Shown piece after piece: positions 22,125-32,756 of a stretch of 64,000 nucleotides of DNA. Every line of letters begins with the position of its first letter. Positions within the stretch are counted from its first letter, which is position 1. The notes beneath the pieces were generated by a model, which ran no database searches, was not told where the DNA came from, and was given only the letters and a program-made list of their open reading frames with translations. The translations under genes and the position numbers were made by a program. Source of the stretch: Ctenosaura bakeri (lineage: Eukaryota > Chordata > Lepidosauria > Squamata > Iguanidae); NCBI GenBank assembly GCA_948474755.1, contig CAOLHI010001152.1, forward strand, positions 372,001-436,000, written 5' to 3'.

Positions 22125-23305
22125 TTTTCATTAGCTGTGGCCAGCTGTATCAGTAGGTTTGGGAGGAGGCATTGCGCCCGACCACCCCCCAAACCTGATG
22201 GTAATGTCATTCATCCATATTCCAGTTGCCAGTGGAATGGATTAACTGTTTTGCATTCACAGTTGCTACTTAAGTTGTGATTGTGATGCTATTACCATGA
22301 TTCTAACTCCCTCCCCCAAACCTACTTTACCAAGCATCAGCTGCATGAGGAGAAAAAAAAATCCATTCTGTAAGTGACTGGAGTGTGAGTGACATTTTTG
22401 TCAAGTTTGGGAGGGGGTTAGGCCAGGAGAGGTTATTTATTTAAGCATAGGCCATTTCTGCATGAGGTTAATATGTCATAGCCATCTTGAATTCCTACCC
22501 TCCTGTCTGCACATTGTAGTGTTTTAGCATTATAATTTTCCTCATGGTTCTGCATGTTTTCAGCTCCTAGCACAGTTCACTGCGATGAGAAACCACTGTA
22601 TCTGAAAACCAGAACAACTCGGATGTAAATCTCCCAAACCAGTTCTGCTTCATTTTTCACCTACATGCAGGAGTGTAACATCGATTCACAGAACAGAAGT
22701 GGCCAACTATGGGCATTCCCAGGCTGCCCCTTCTGTCATTTTGTCCCTATCTCTCTCAACCCATCAAAGGACAGGCTGCTGTCATTATTGTCTTCATGTC
22801 TTAAATAGACAGCAGTAAGAGAGTGGATTTGGTAATGGACTGTTAAGACATGTTTTTTCCATGTATTAACAAATATATATACCTACACACAAATGTAGCA
22901 ATGCAGAAATGTGTTTAAAATGTTTTTTTTTTAAAATAAAAACAGACCAATCAATGATGGCGAAGTGGGATGAGGGACGGGAATGGTAGTGGCCAGGGAC
23001 TTGCTGCTGCGGATGCAGCAACCACTGCTTTCCGTGGTAGTATGATGTAAATGGGAGGGGGGTGCAGACTGCACAGTTTCTGAACTGGAGAACATATATA
23101 TTTTATTCCATCCTATCAGATAGTAACTAGAATTCACAGTCACCTAAAGAACTGGGTGGACAGGACAGACAACAGTTTCTTTTTCACCCGTGACATAGTT
23201 ATCCTGTAGCATTTTCTTCCTCAGGAAAGAGTGATGACTGCAAAACCTGGAGAGTGTTGTTGCTGTTGCTGTTATTGTTGTTATCCTTATTTATACCTCC
23301 CTTTC
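22125..23305. other. Mostly unique sequence with weak inverted repeats
   Basis: 22,130-22,350 contains GTAGGTTTGGGAGG and, inverted, CCCCCAAACCTACT within a weak foldback. GGCCATTTCTGCATGAG at about 22,450 looks like a lone MITE end. No gene. Confidence 0.4.
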
Positions 23306-23308
23306 CTC

Positions 23309-23513
23309 AGCATGGTGTAGTGGTTTGAGCATTGGACTACAGCCCTGGAGACCTGGGTTCAATTCCTTGCTCAGCCATGAAAACCTCTTGGGTGACCTTG
23401 AGCACATTGCACACTGTCAGCCCCCAGAAAACCCTGTGATGGGTTCACATTGGGGTCACCATAAGTCAGAAATGACTTGAAGGCACATAACAGCAACAAC
23501 AACAAAAACAACA
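23309..23513 (+). mobile_element. tRNA-derived SINE, internally deleted subtype
   Basis: The head GGTGTAGTGGTTTGAGCATT (A box region) is followed by a B box (GGTTCAATTCC) and GGGTGACCTTGAGCACATTG. The body then jumps from GTCAGCC to CCAGAAAACCC, missing about 35 bp present in the copy at 48.3 kb. The tail reads AAATGACTTGAAGGCACATA and ends in AAC-like units. Confidence 0.88.
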
Positions 23514-24554
23514 CAATTAAAACAGTACAGCACCCTCTTAAAAGCTCTTTCTTTAAAAGCACTCTATACAAAATCATGGGCATGAGGTTACTATTGTCGT
23601 CTACTAGTCATGATAGCTATATATTACCTCCCTTGTTGAGCCATCTGGTTTGCCTTGCCTATATGGTGACCACTTACAAATTAACAACAACAACAAAAGG
23701 CATGTGTTGCCAAAAAAGAGGAAACAGATATACATAAAACTTGCATAGACTAGTTTAGGCCTATTGATAAAAAACTGGTAATAATCACTATCTATAAGGT
23801 AAATAGAAATACAACGCCTTCCACAATAGTAAGGAGGACTGTGGCAAGATGACTTGTGATCCTGCTTAGTCCCAGACCAAGTGTTGATGGGCAACTCCAG
23901 GACACCAGTTCTGTCTTTCCTTTAAATCTGTCTTGTACTGGACAACCCTTCCACTAGAGGAATGTCCTCTGACAGCTCTTCTAAAAGAAATATGCCCAAT
24001 GTTAACATAGATCACACGGACACCCTGGTTGCCTACAAAATAGAAAAGAGACCCAGAAACACCATATTGGTTTTGTAAAAACATTCTTAAACAATGGGTA
24101 GCCAAACAAGGAGCTTCACAGACTGAAGCGTGACACCACAGCTTTCAGGAATAGCAGAAAGTATTGCTAATACACTTGGCCCACATATTATCCCACTTAG
24201 TATCCTTAGAGAAGGGTAAACCTAATCTAAATACAGCATAAAGGTGCCCCTCAGGACTTGGTAAATGGCCAGCACAAATCATTTGAGATTCATCTGTCCC
24301 CTCACGGGAAGCTCTTTTGCTGCTTTATGTAACACACCGACAACATAATCCTCATGAGAGTTTGTGTCTGTCCAGGATCATTTTTGTCACTGAAAGCTAG
24401 TGAACATATAATTGTATTTCTGCATTGATAAGCAAGGAAGAGACACAAAGGACAACAAGAAAGGGGAAAAAAGTTCAAATTGCTGCCTGACTGTGCAAAA
24501 TAAAAAAATTAAGCCACAAATGTAAAAATAAAAAAAATTAAAATAAAATGATAG
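23514..24554. other. Unique sequence, no gene seen
   Basis: No domain or repeat recognised. Frames at 23,604-24,105 on the minus strand lack family features. Confidence 0.4.
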
Positions 24555-24710
24555 TGGTTAGATCCAAATGAATTCATAATGAGAACATAGCCATTGAAAT
24601 TGCTGGGACATAGTCACCATTAAGTTATGTTCTGTTGGTTTCAGTGGGCTTCTTCTGACTACAACTAGAGCAATGTCTGGAGTAACATTCCTGTTAAATT
24701 CCAATTTATC
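24555..24710. repeat. Possible old interspersed repeat
   Basis: GGTTAGATCCAAATGAATTC with later TTGGTTTCAGTGGGCTTCTT resembles reptile repeats rich in 'CAATGGG(A/C)TT' words. 30,644-30,860 looks related (GGATCCAACTCAAGATAGC). Confidence 0.3.
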
Positions 24711-26626
24711 TTCTACCCTTAGAAACAGAAAACAAAACACACACCTCATGCTGATAACAAGAAAAAAAAATCCAAAGGCCAAACATGTTTGCTTTCTTCC
24801 AAAGTTCTTTTTTTCTCCATAAAGAATAATGGAATTGATAGAGGGTTTTTAAAAAAAATATATGTGCGGGTGTGAGTATGAAACAAAACAACTTCAAGAA
24901 CATCATTAGACTTAAGAGAACTGATTGAAAACAAACAAGTGAAATCCTGGAAAGAAAGAAAAGTTTACAGCACTTTGGCCACATAATACTGACTGTAACA
25001 TTTTGAAAATGTCATGAATTGTTCTTTTCACGTTATCAGATATAGACTTGACATGCATACTTGCTTCAAAACTCACCACATTTTGGCACTACAGCTTCAG
25101 AACAAGGACTAAAACAGATGATAATGTCAGATATGTACTTTTGTTAACATGCTCTCCTCCTTTTTAAAAATAGCACCTACAAGTGGTCCAATCAAGATTG
25201 AGGCCAGGGCACATGGAGAACAGGGTTGTTAACCTTTTCCTGATATATGGCAATCCTGATTCCTCTCCCCTCCCATTAACTTTAAAAGGAGGGATGCTAC
25301 CATTAGCATCAATGGCAGCTTCTTTTCCAAACTGAGGAGCAGTTTGGTGGCAGGGTGAGTTGATTTTTTTTTCCCCCAGGTCTGTGGTTTAGGTTATGTG
25401 GAATCGCTGACCAAGCACTAACCACACTAGCAGACTCAATCAGCACACCTTCAATGTCAGCTAGAGTACTGGGAATGGAGGCGCCCTCATCCTGACTTTC
25501 TCCCATATTGCACAACAGCAGCTGTGAGGTTCCTGGCATGGCTGTATCCCCAGCCACTTCTTGGCTATGGGGGCTACATCCAATCATTCTACCTATGGGC
25601 ACCCAGGGAGAACACATCCTCCTCCTCCTCCAGCATAAGGCTGGTCTTTTGCCAGAAACACGACAGAAGAAACCTCGCTACATCCCTTTAGCCAAGAAGG
25701 TACCCAGGGGTTTGAAACTGACCAGGGGATTGTGGCCAAGAGGAGCTCTCCTTGGTTGTTTTGGCATAGCCAAAGCAAAAGGTATTTCATAATGAACAGG
25801 TAAAGGACACTCTTTTTGCAACATCTTTCAAAGTATACAGGCCAGTGTAACTGGGGATCCAAGCCTTCATTTCCTCTGTTATCATGTATATAAGGGACAA
25901 ACTACATGTGATGTAGTTTGTATCCTTTGTAATTGAGTGGATCCTTTGAAAAACTGTGAGAAGAAGCCATTGGGGCACTGATTAGGAACAGGAGTACAGC
26001 ACAAGGTCTAATCCTTTGTTTTCATGTCAATAGTTTTCAGGATAATCAGCTCTGAGAGGACCTGTTTGTGCCAACTGCAGCTTTCTTCACTTGATAACTA
26101 GCTACATGTGTGTGCACACACACACCTGGATATGCAATTGCATCCATTGTGCAAGAGAAAGTGCTAAAAACCCTTCATTTCTTGGTGAAATATACCACTT
26201 CATACTTCAGAGGATTAGGGAGGAAGATTTGAATGCTCCTGCATGCCTATGGTGGTTTCTTATCACTAACAAAGAGGCTGCAGATTTGCATTAAATTGTA
26301 TATGCTAATTTATATGTGCAAACAATTTAATCAGCAATACAGCACATCTCATCTGATAAGAGAACCTTGTATGGTAACTTGCTTGCTTACTGAATTTTGC
26401 TGTCCAGACAATTCACTGTCCCTGCTATCCCTCCTTATAGTTTGTCACAATTAAATCAGACTTTGACTGGTCAGCCCTTCAGACAGAGGAAGATTTCAAA
26501 ATAAGGGATGTCCTCCAGTAGTCATTCAGAGAAAGGAATGACTGCTGCAAAAGAGGGCTGACAAACACCATACTCATGCAAGAATAAATCTTCCAGCACA
26601 TTAAACTAGGCTGTAGGGGAGAGATA
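24711..26626. other. Unique sequence, no gene seen
   Basis: No recognised gene. Frames at 25,309-25,862 on both strands overlap each other and show no family motif. Confidence 0.4.
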
Positions 26627-26823
26627 GTGTGGTGCAATGTAGTGGTTTGGGTGTTGGACAACAACCCTGGAGACCAGCGTTCAATTCTCTGCTCATCCAT
26701 GGAAACCCACAGGGTGACCTTGAGTGTGTCACACACTCTCAACTCCAGAAAACCCCATGATAAGTTCACCTTAGGTTCGCTGTATGTCAGAAACAACTTG
26801 AAGGCACACAACCAGAACAACAA
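26627..26823 (+). mobile_element. tRNA-derived SINE, internally deleted subtype
   Basis: Head ATGTAGTGGTTTGGGTGTTG, B box GTTCAATTC, GGGTGACCTTGAGTGTGTC, then the same short junction (CTCAACTCCAGAAAACCCC) as the copy at 23.3 kb. The tail is AACAACTTGAAGGCACACAA followed by CCAGAACAAC. Confidence 0.88.
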
Positions 26824-26900
26824 TGTTAAGCATCTAGGCTGTGTCCATGAGCCAGAAGTGATAGTTTGGATGTCAGAAATTGAGTCAGAGCTGTAACTAT

Positions 26901-27082
26901 GGCCATTTCCTCACTATACTGTTATAGTACTATTATTCCATTTTCAATCATCCTATGGAATCCTGGGGTTTGCAGTTTAGGGAGGGGCCTCAAAGGTCCC
27001 TCCCTAAACTGCAAACCCTAGGATTCCATAGGATGTTGAAAGTGGAATAATAGCACTATAACAGTCTAGTGTGGAAAAAGCC
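26901..27082. mobile_element. Palindromic MITE, Harbinger-like, TAT duplication
   Basis: GGCCATTTCCTCACTATACT opens the element and a decayed complement closes it. The arms meet around CTAAACTGCAAACC / GGTTTGCAGTTTAG. TAT at 26,898-26,900 and 27,083-27,085 is the 3 bp duplication. Confidence 0.85.
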
Positions 27083-27085
27083 TAT

Positions 27086-27820
27086 AAAAGAGCCCCGGGC
27101 TGGGTGGGGAGAGATTACCAGTGTTGAATCAAGGAGCTGCTGTAATCACACTAAAGGGAACTGAGCAAAGTTCTGGGAGAAGACATAAGGTTTGAAGGCT
27201 CAGAACAACAAAAAGGGAGAAAACTAGATTAGAACTTCCTCTAAAATCATCAGCTCTTCCATATGAGGCAGAAGTGTCCAGAGGCAGGAATAGCTGTTGC
27301 TGCTGTTCTTGGGATTTTTTTTTAAATATCCAAACAATATTTCTGTTGTCTCAGACTATTTGGCAGCAGTTTTTGGCACCCGATGCAACATTCTATTCTG
27401 ACTCTTGAATGAGTTTCTCTCCAGTTCCAAGACACACTGGAACAAAAATATCCTTTGCTCCTTTCTCTTAAAAAAAATGTTTTAGAGCACAAGTGCACCA
27501 GTTGAATGATACTTTTGCACTATAACATTATAATTCTTTTTTAAAAAATTAAAAAAATTAGAGACTAAATAATTTGCCCTTCAAACCATAGGTCTAACTC
27601 AGTAACTTAAGCCCCCAGTTTAAAAAAAAAAATTGGAAGCACTCTAGTGTATATGAAAATAATTGTTGTGGGTGTGGAGGCAATAACAACAGGAAAAACC
27701 CATCAGACCCAAGGAACTATGTTGCGAGAAGTCACACTTGATTAGGCCAACCTGGAGGAGCCCGTATGTTCAGGAACCTTGTCCTCCTACATCATGAGAG
27801 TAGCCCAATCATCAGAATGC
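27086..27820. other. Unique sequence, no gene seen
   Basis: AT-rich, nothing recognised. Confidence 0.4.
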
Positions 27821-27828
27821 TGCTAGAT

Positions 27829-28004
27829 TAGTTGTGTAGGGGCAGTGAGGGCGGTGGGGGCAATGGGGGCAGTTTGCCCCAGGTGGCAATGTTTTGGGGG
27901 CATTCCAGCTCGTAGCCATGCCCCCGCATGCCACGGCCATGCGCCCCCCCACTGTGGCCCCTCCCCTCCTGCTGCCCCTCAATGCATTCCAAGCTCCGCC
28001 ACTG
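27829..28004. mobile_element. GC-rich hAT-type MITE with perfect 8 bp duplication
   Basis: The left end TAGTTGTGTAGGGGCAG is a decayed CAGTGGCGTAG-type terminus. The right end (complement CAGTGGCGGAGCTTGG) is better kept. TGCTAGAT at 27,821-27,828 and 28,005-28,012 is an exact 8 bp target duplication, which assigns it to hAT. The interior is very GC-rich (GGGGGCA and CCCCCGCATG blocks) in an AT-rich region. A frame across it is not a gene. Confidence 0.8.
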
Positions 28005-28112
28005 TGCTAGATTCCAAGATTCTGCTGAAAGGAATGACCAGACTTGAGGGGGTTTCTTTCTGTTTGCCTAATTAATAGTTTAAATAAACTATTAATAATA
28101 TTAAATAATCTA

Positions 28113-28584
28113 CAGTGGTCCTGTCACTTTAATGAGGGTTCGCGGTGCAGAACCCTAGCAAAAGTGGAAAAACTACAAATAACTCCCTTGCTATGAACCC
28201 CCTCCCATTCCCTTCTGGGGCTGTCTCTCCTGTTCCTTTGCCTTTTGCATGCGAAGGTATGAGAATGGGAAGTGGAGCTCTGGAGGGGGTATAGAAGGCA
28301 TCTGCAAGCCTCCCCCTCCCATTCCTCTTTGCCTTTTACCTTGGTGTGAGTTCTCAGTGCTAGGGCCAGAAGCAAGGGAATGGGAGCAGGAGCTGTAGAG
28401 GGGAGAAGGAAAGCTTGTGTGAGCCTCCTCCCCAAATTCATTTGCCTTTTGTCCAGGCACTTGCCTTCCTTCTCTGTGCCTGGCAAAATACAAGAGAACA
28501 GGAGAAGGAGGGGGAAGACATGCACGTGCCTTGCAAATAATCAAATTCACAAAGGTCAAATCCACGAATGTGGAGGGAGGACTG
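28113..28584. mobile_element. Tigger/pogo-like nonautonomous element with TA duplication
   Basis: The left end CAGTGGTCCTGTCACTTTAA and the right end (complement CAGTCCTCCCTCCACATTCG) are terminal inverted repeats. Each is flanked by TA (28,111-28,112 and 28,585-28,586), the target site of Tc1/mariner elements. The wording matches pogo/Tigger termini. The 470 bp interior has overlapping frames on both strands with no transposase motif. Confidence 0.7.
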
Positions 28585-28699
28585 TATTAAATAAACCAGT
28601 AAAGCAGGGCAGGAGATGTTGGGGAAGAAAATATGATTAGAAGGAAGGGGTGAGTAAGTATAAACAGTGGGAATATATCTTTAATCGTGGTGAACAATA

Positions 28700-29088
28700 C
28701 AATAGTCCCCCCATATCCTCACAGGATGCATTTCAAGGCTCCCAATGGATGCCTGAAACAGCAGAGAGTACCAAGCCCTCTAGCTTTGCAGGGACGATAG
28801 AGAGGCTATGTACTATCAGGTAGCGTGAAGTCTCTCTATGGTCCCTGCAGAATTAGAAGGCTACTTCCAATAGTGTCAGCTGTTTCCTGTGGCAGTATTG
28901 GTGGAAGGACAGTTAAAGTGAGGGGTAGGCAGGCAAGGAGGCAAGGTTCAGGACTTGGAGCAGGTTGCATGGGTGCTGTCGCCTGGATGTTGGGGGTGGA
29001 TTGGAGCAAAGGGAGGGAAGGAAAAGGCTGATGGCAGATAACTGAAAACCCAGAAGGTGAAATCACAGATAAACAGGCACTAGTCTAC
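28700..29088. mobile_element. Tigger-like nonautonomous element
   Basis: AATAGTCCCCCCATATCCTC with AATGGATGCCTGAAACAGCA near the left, and AACTGAAAACCCAGAAGGTG and AAATCACAGATAAACAGGCA near the right, correspond to the two ends of Tigger-type elements. The exact boundaries and TA duplications are unclear. Confidence 0.6.
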
Positions 29089-29144
29089 TAAACCTCTTTC
29101 AAGATGGAGACTATAGAAGTGTTACTTCACAAATCCGTGACAGA

Positions 29145-29205
29145 TACACCTTAGGGTCACCGTAAGTCAGAAATGACTTGAAGGCACAGAACTCCAACAA
29201 AACCA
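29145..29205 (+). mobile_element. SINE 3' tail fragment
   Basis: Only the tail remains: CCTTAGGGTCACCGTAAGTC then AGAAATGACTTGAAGGCACA and AAC-like units. It is a severely 5'-truncated copy of the SINE seen elsewhere. Confidence 0.8.
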
Positions 29206-29372
29206 AGTTAGTGACAACAAAAACATAAAAAGTACAGAACACTCTGCACAAAGTCCTGCTCAGTAGCGTAGCAAAAAAGATCCATCAAAGCTGTAAAGGC
29301 TGTATTTTGTGAATACAACCCTTTAAAAAAATAATGCAGCAATACAGGTGAATGAAAATGTCTGCCCAGTTA

Positions 29373-29572
29373 GGGCCTTTCTGCACAACACTGTTATAGT
29401 ACTATTATTCCATTTCCAACATCCTATGGAATCCTGGGGTTTGCAGTTTGGGGGGGGCATTTAGAATTCTTAGCCAGAGAGCTCTTTGGCCTCAGTAAAT
29501 TACAAACCCCAGAATTCCACAGGATGTTGAAAGTGGAATGATAGCACTTTAACAGTGTAGTGGGAAAGGCCC
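29373..29572. mobile_element. Palindromic MITE, Harbinger-like, TTA duplication
   Basis: The element runs GGGCCTTTCTGCACAACACT to GGGAAAGGCCC, with TTA at 29,370-29,372 and 29,573-29,575. It has the longer 200 bp form with the interior AGCCAGAGAGCTCTTTGGCC. TTA fits the TWA target expected for PIF/Harbinger. Confidence 0.85.
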
Positions 29573-29575
29573 TTA

Positions 29576-30509
29576 GGGCAAGAAGCCTTGACCTCACTCT
29601 GCACTAGTTTCATGAAGTCATCTTGCAGCCAAATTGAGTTGCCTATATGATCCCTAATTGCCTGCAATCATATTAAAATGCAGACTGCAAGAAGAAAACA
29701 TGGCACCAAAGCAGCAAATTAGAAATACTAGCTACTGTGAAAAGGTGCTGAACATGATAAGCTAGATGAGAAAGGGAGGGTTTGGGGGAATGTTTGCTGG
29801 TTTGGCATAGAAAATGTTTGTGCGTGAGCATTCAATTTAGTCCTAATGAAAATCCACCTTTTTTAAAAACAAGAACTCTCCAAACACTAAGCAAACTCAA
29901 ATTATAACTCAAAGCTTTCTTAGGTGTTCTCAGGCTTAAATTGGATGAAATTGCTGAAGTATATTTTTTGTCATTAAGTGTCATTTTTAAATGAATAATG
30001 CCACCCACATAATACAGTAGAAAAATCAAGATAAAAAGGTATTGACATAGAAATTTAACAAACTGTGTTATCCACAAGCACAAACTCTTAATTAAAGTAC
30101 TGGCTGCATGCAGTTTCATTCTTTGAGTGCAGTGAGTGAATCCGTTAGCCACTTAAAAATCTATTTCAGCCTGCTTTAGCTATTTTCAAGGAGAGAAGTG
30201 GAGTGTGAATTCCAAAATGTTAATTTTGTTAAACAATGGACTCAAACCTGAAAAGTATCCCAAACCATTTGTGAAACAATAAACCTATACCCGCCTACAG
30301 AGTGGAATTCTGGCTAAGCTTGCGAGAAATAATCCATGGGGGTGGTGAGGAATTTTAATAATGACAAATTGGAATTGGGAGAATGTTGTTTGGCTCACAT
30401 TTTAAAGCAAACATATGTAATTTGCCCTTCCCAGATGATGGAAATGCAATTATCCTTAGACTGTGCACTTCACTGAATTTTGCAATGCAGTCTTGCCTCA
30501 AAAGTCACA
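29576..30509. other. Unique sequence, no gene seen
   Basis: AT-rich, nothing recognised. Confidence 0.4.
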
Positions 30510-30650
30510 CACAAAAATGTACTTATTAGGGAAACTTGCATTTAAAAGCATGTATTAGGGAAAGGTGTATACAAAAAGTGTTTATATTAGGGACAGATGC
30601 ATATCAAAATACATATATAAGGAAAAGAAGCATACCAAAAGAGCTGGATC
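30510..30650 (+). repeat. Diverged tandem repeat, about 31 bp period
   Basis: Four loosely repeated units, each with AAAA(A/G)-(T/C)(A/G)T(A/T), a TTAGGGA or TAAGGAA word and a GCAT or GTAT end (for example TATTAGGGAAACTTGCATTT). They resemble the units at 9836-9945. Confidence 0.55.
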
Positions 30651-30860
30651 CTGATTTCGATTAGACTAAATAAAATTGATGGTACTTATGTTAGTCATGT
30701 GATTAAATTTGGATCCAACTCAAGATAGCAAATGAAACTCAAATGTTCATGTAGTTAAGAACAGTGGCTCATGAATGCATATAGTGTTTGAATAGAGAAG
30801 GCTTATGATTGAATAAAAATAAAATTGATAGAGATTAGATGATCCAGTTAGTCCAGTCCT

Positions 30861-31471
30861 ATTGATTTCTGGAATTCTTGATTTATTTTAGTACTGTTCT
30901 TGCATAAGCAGAAATGACATATGGCTTTTCACACTTGACCTCAGTTATGCAACTTCATGCCTTTCTTGAGACTACTGCATGGGCACCAAAGTGGCATACT
31001 TCACTTCCTTCCTTCCTTCCTATGAGTTTCTGTAGGCTGGAAAAAGACAAATTGAAAGTATCAGCAAAATGTTCAGCCAGGTCTTTGGAACACATACATT
31101 ACATTTCTGATTGGCCAAAAATAGTTCTTGGAATATGCCACAAAAACGTAGAAAACTTGTTTTCTGGAATTGTAAAAAGCTTGGAAAGTTGCTTTTAAAA
31201 GGTAAATTGTTATAGCACTGCAAAGGAGAGGCACATCAAGCCAACCCACTTCCATGGAAAGTAAGAGAGATCACGTGTCTCAGGCAATGGTGGGTAAACT
31301 TTATATCCCCAGGTTAGTTGCAACAGGATCAGTATAAGGTAGATATGTGGTGACAACATCAGGTTTCCTTACTGACCGGTAGATGGTAGCAGGATTTTCT
31401 TTTTCTCCTCTCCCAGTGGGTTTCCCAGCCCTCCAAGCATGCTTTTAGTGTCTACCAGTGTAGGAGTCAGG
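30861..31471. other. Unique sequence, no gene seen
   Basis: A short TTCC run lies near 31,006. No gene. Confidence 0.4.
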
Positions 31472-31880
31472 TTTATTTATTTATTAAATATATATCTCAC
31501 CTTTCTTCTGAATGAGATCCAAGGTGGTTTACAATAATTTAAAAATATAATGCTAAAACATCTGGTTTACATAAATTAAAAAGAAATTAAATATTCCAAT
31601 TATTAAAACATGCTTTAAAACAGTTAAAACACTTAAAATATATTTAAAACATATTGAAAAAGACTGAAAAATACAAATTAAAAAACACAGTACACCACTT
31701 TGCACACACACTACAGCTTCATAATTAAAATTCAGTATTGAAAAGCCTACTTAAATAAAAACATCTTCACCTGTTGGTGGAAGGAGAGCAGAGAGGGGGG
31801 CAGTCAGACCCTCTAGAGAAGGGAGTTTCGCAGTCTGAGAGCAGCCACGGAGGTAGGAGGTAAGTGTGAGTCACTGATTC
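31472..31880 (-). mobile_element. L2-like LINE 3' end, decayed
   Basis: The plus strand reads TTTATTTATTTATTAAATAT, CCAAGGTGGTTTACAATAAT, then CACCTGTTGGTGGAAGGAG and CGCAGTCTGAGAGCAGCC. On the minus strand the internal part translates as an FHQQVKMFLFK-like string, comparable to the VKTVLFRQAF end of the L2 frame at 53.2 kb, before a noncoding tail. Family assignment is tentative. Confidence 0.5.
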
Positions 31881-32533
31881 TGGCAGAAGGTGTAAAATCT
31901 ATCAGAATTTCATCATTGTAATGTGGTTTATTCATTGTTTAGAAAAGGAAGAAAAGAAAAGGAATATGTCACAACTAACTAGTTATCTGCAATGACATAT
32001 GTCCACACTATCCTATACAGGTAAGTTCAGCTCCTTGAATTCTTCTTCCAGCTATATCAGGGCTAGACATGGAAGGCTAAATCAGTTTCTTAATGTGTTT
32101 CATCTGTGTCCATAAGACTGATGTGTCTTACTATAGTCTGAGATTTTTTAGAAAAAGAATACCTATACAAAAGTTTGTGGATGCATAGTATCATGAAATG
32201 GCAATTACAAGTGTATTTGATGCTAAAACATGCCTTTTCCATGGCTATTGGAACTTATTTTAAGCCAACATTTCTCATTAAATTTGGAGTGGTATGAAAT
32301 CTGAAGTATAACTTAGAAAAAGCATTCTGATTTCTCATTCTCATGAACAAGAACTAGACCAGCAAGAATTTCCATCCCCAGGTTAACCGGGTTCCTATCT
32401 ATACATTAGCCAAGGAAGATAAAGTCAGGTCAGGTAAGACCAAAGCTTGCAAAGAATAAATGTTTCAGGTTTCCCTAGTCATTGGCTTACAAACTGTGTT
32501 CTAAGGTGTAGATCTTTCCAGTGAAAAGACAGT
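31881..32533. other. Unique sequence, no gene seen
   Basis: Nothing recognised. Confidence 0.4.
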
Positions 32534-32541
32534 CACAATAG

Positions 32542-32748
32542 CAATCACATAGAGACGTGGGGGTGGGGGGACAATTTGTCCAGGGCAGCAATGTTTTTGA
32601 GGTGTCCTTGCCTGTAGCCACAGTCCTGCGCACCCTGGCCATGTCCTCACATAGTGCAGCCATGCCTCCACACACAGTGGCCAGCCCCCTCATGCTATAG
32701 CCTCGCCCCCTCCCACCTCCCCTCCATACACTTCAAGCTCTGCCACTG
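32542..32748. mobile_element. hAT-type MITE, second copy of the 27.8 kb family
   Basis: The left CAATCACATAGAGACGTGGG is a CpG-decayed CAGTGGCGTAG terminus. The right end complement is CAGTGGCAGAGCTTGAAG. CACAATAG (32,534-32,541) and CACAATGG (32,749-32,756) match at 7 of 8. The interior shares GACAATTTGTCCAGGGCAGC-like words with the first copy. Confidence 0.72.
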
Positions 32749-32756
32749 CACAATGG

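Noticed and set aside
24706..24984. Minus-strand frames with hydrophobic stretches
   Set aside because: AT-rich DNA with poly-A/T runs gives Phe/Leu/Lys-rich frames by chance; no motif supports a membrane protein.
28124..28565. 133- and 124-codon frames
   Set aside because: They lie inside the Tigger-like element in two overlapping frames, Pro/Ser/Leu-rich, without any domain.
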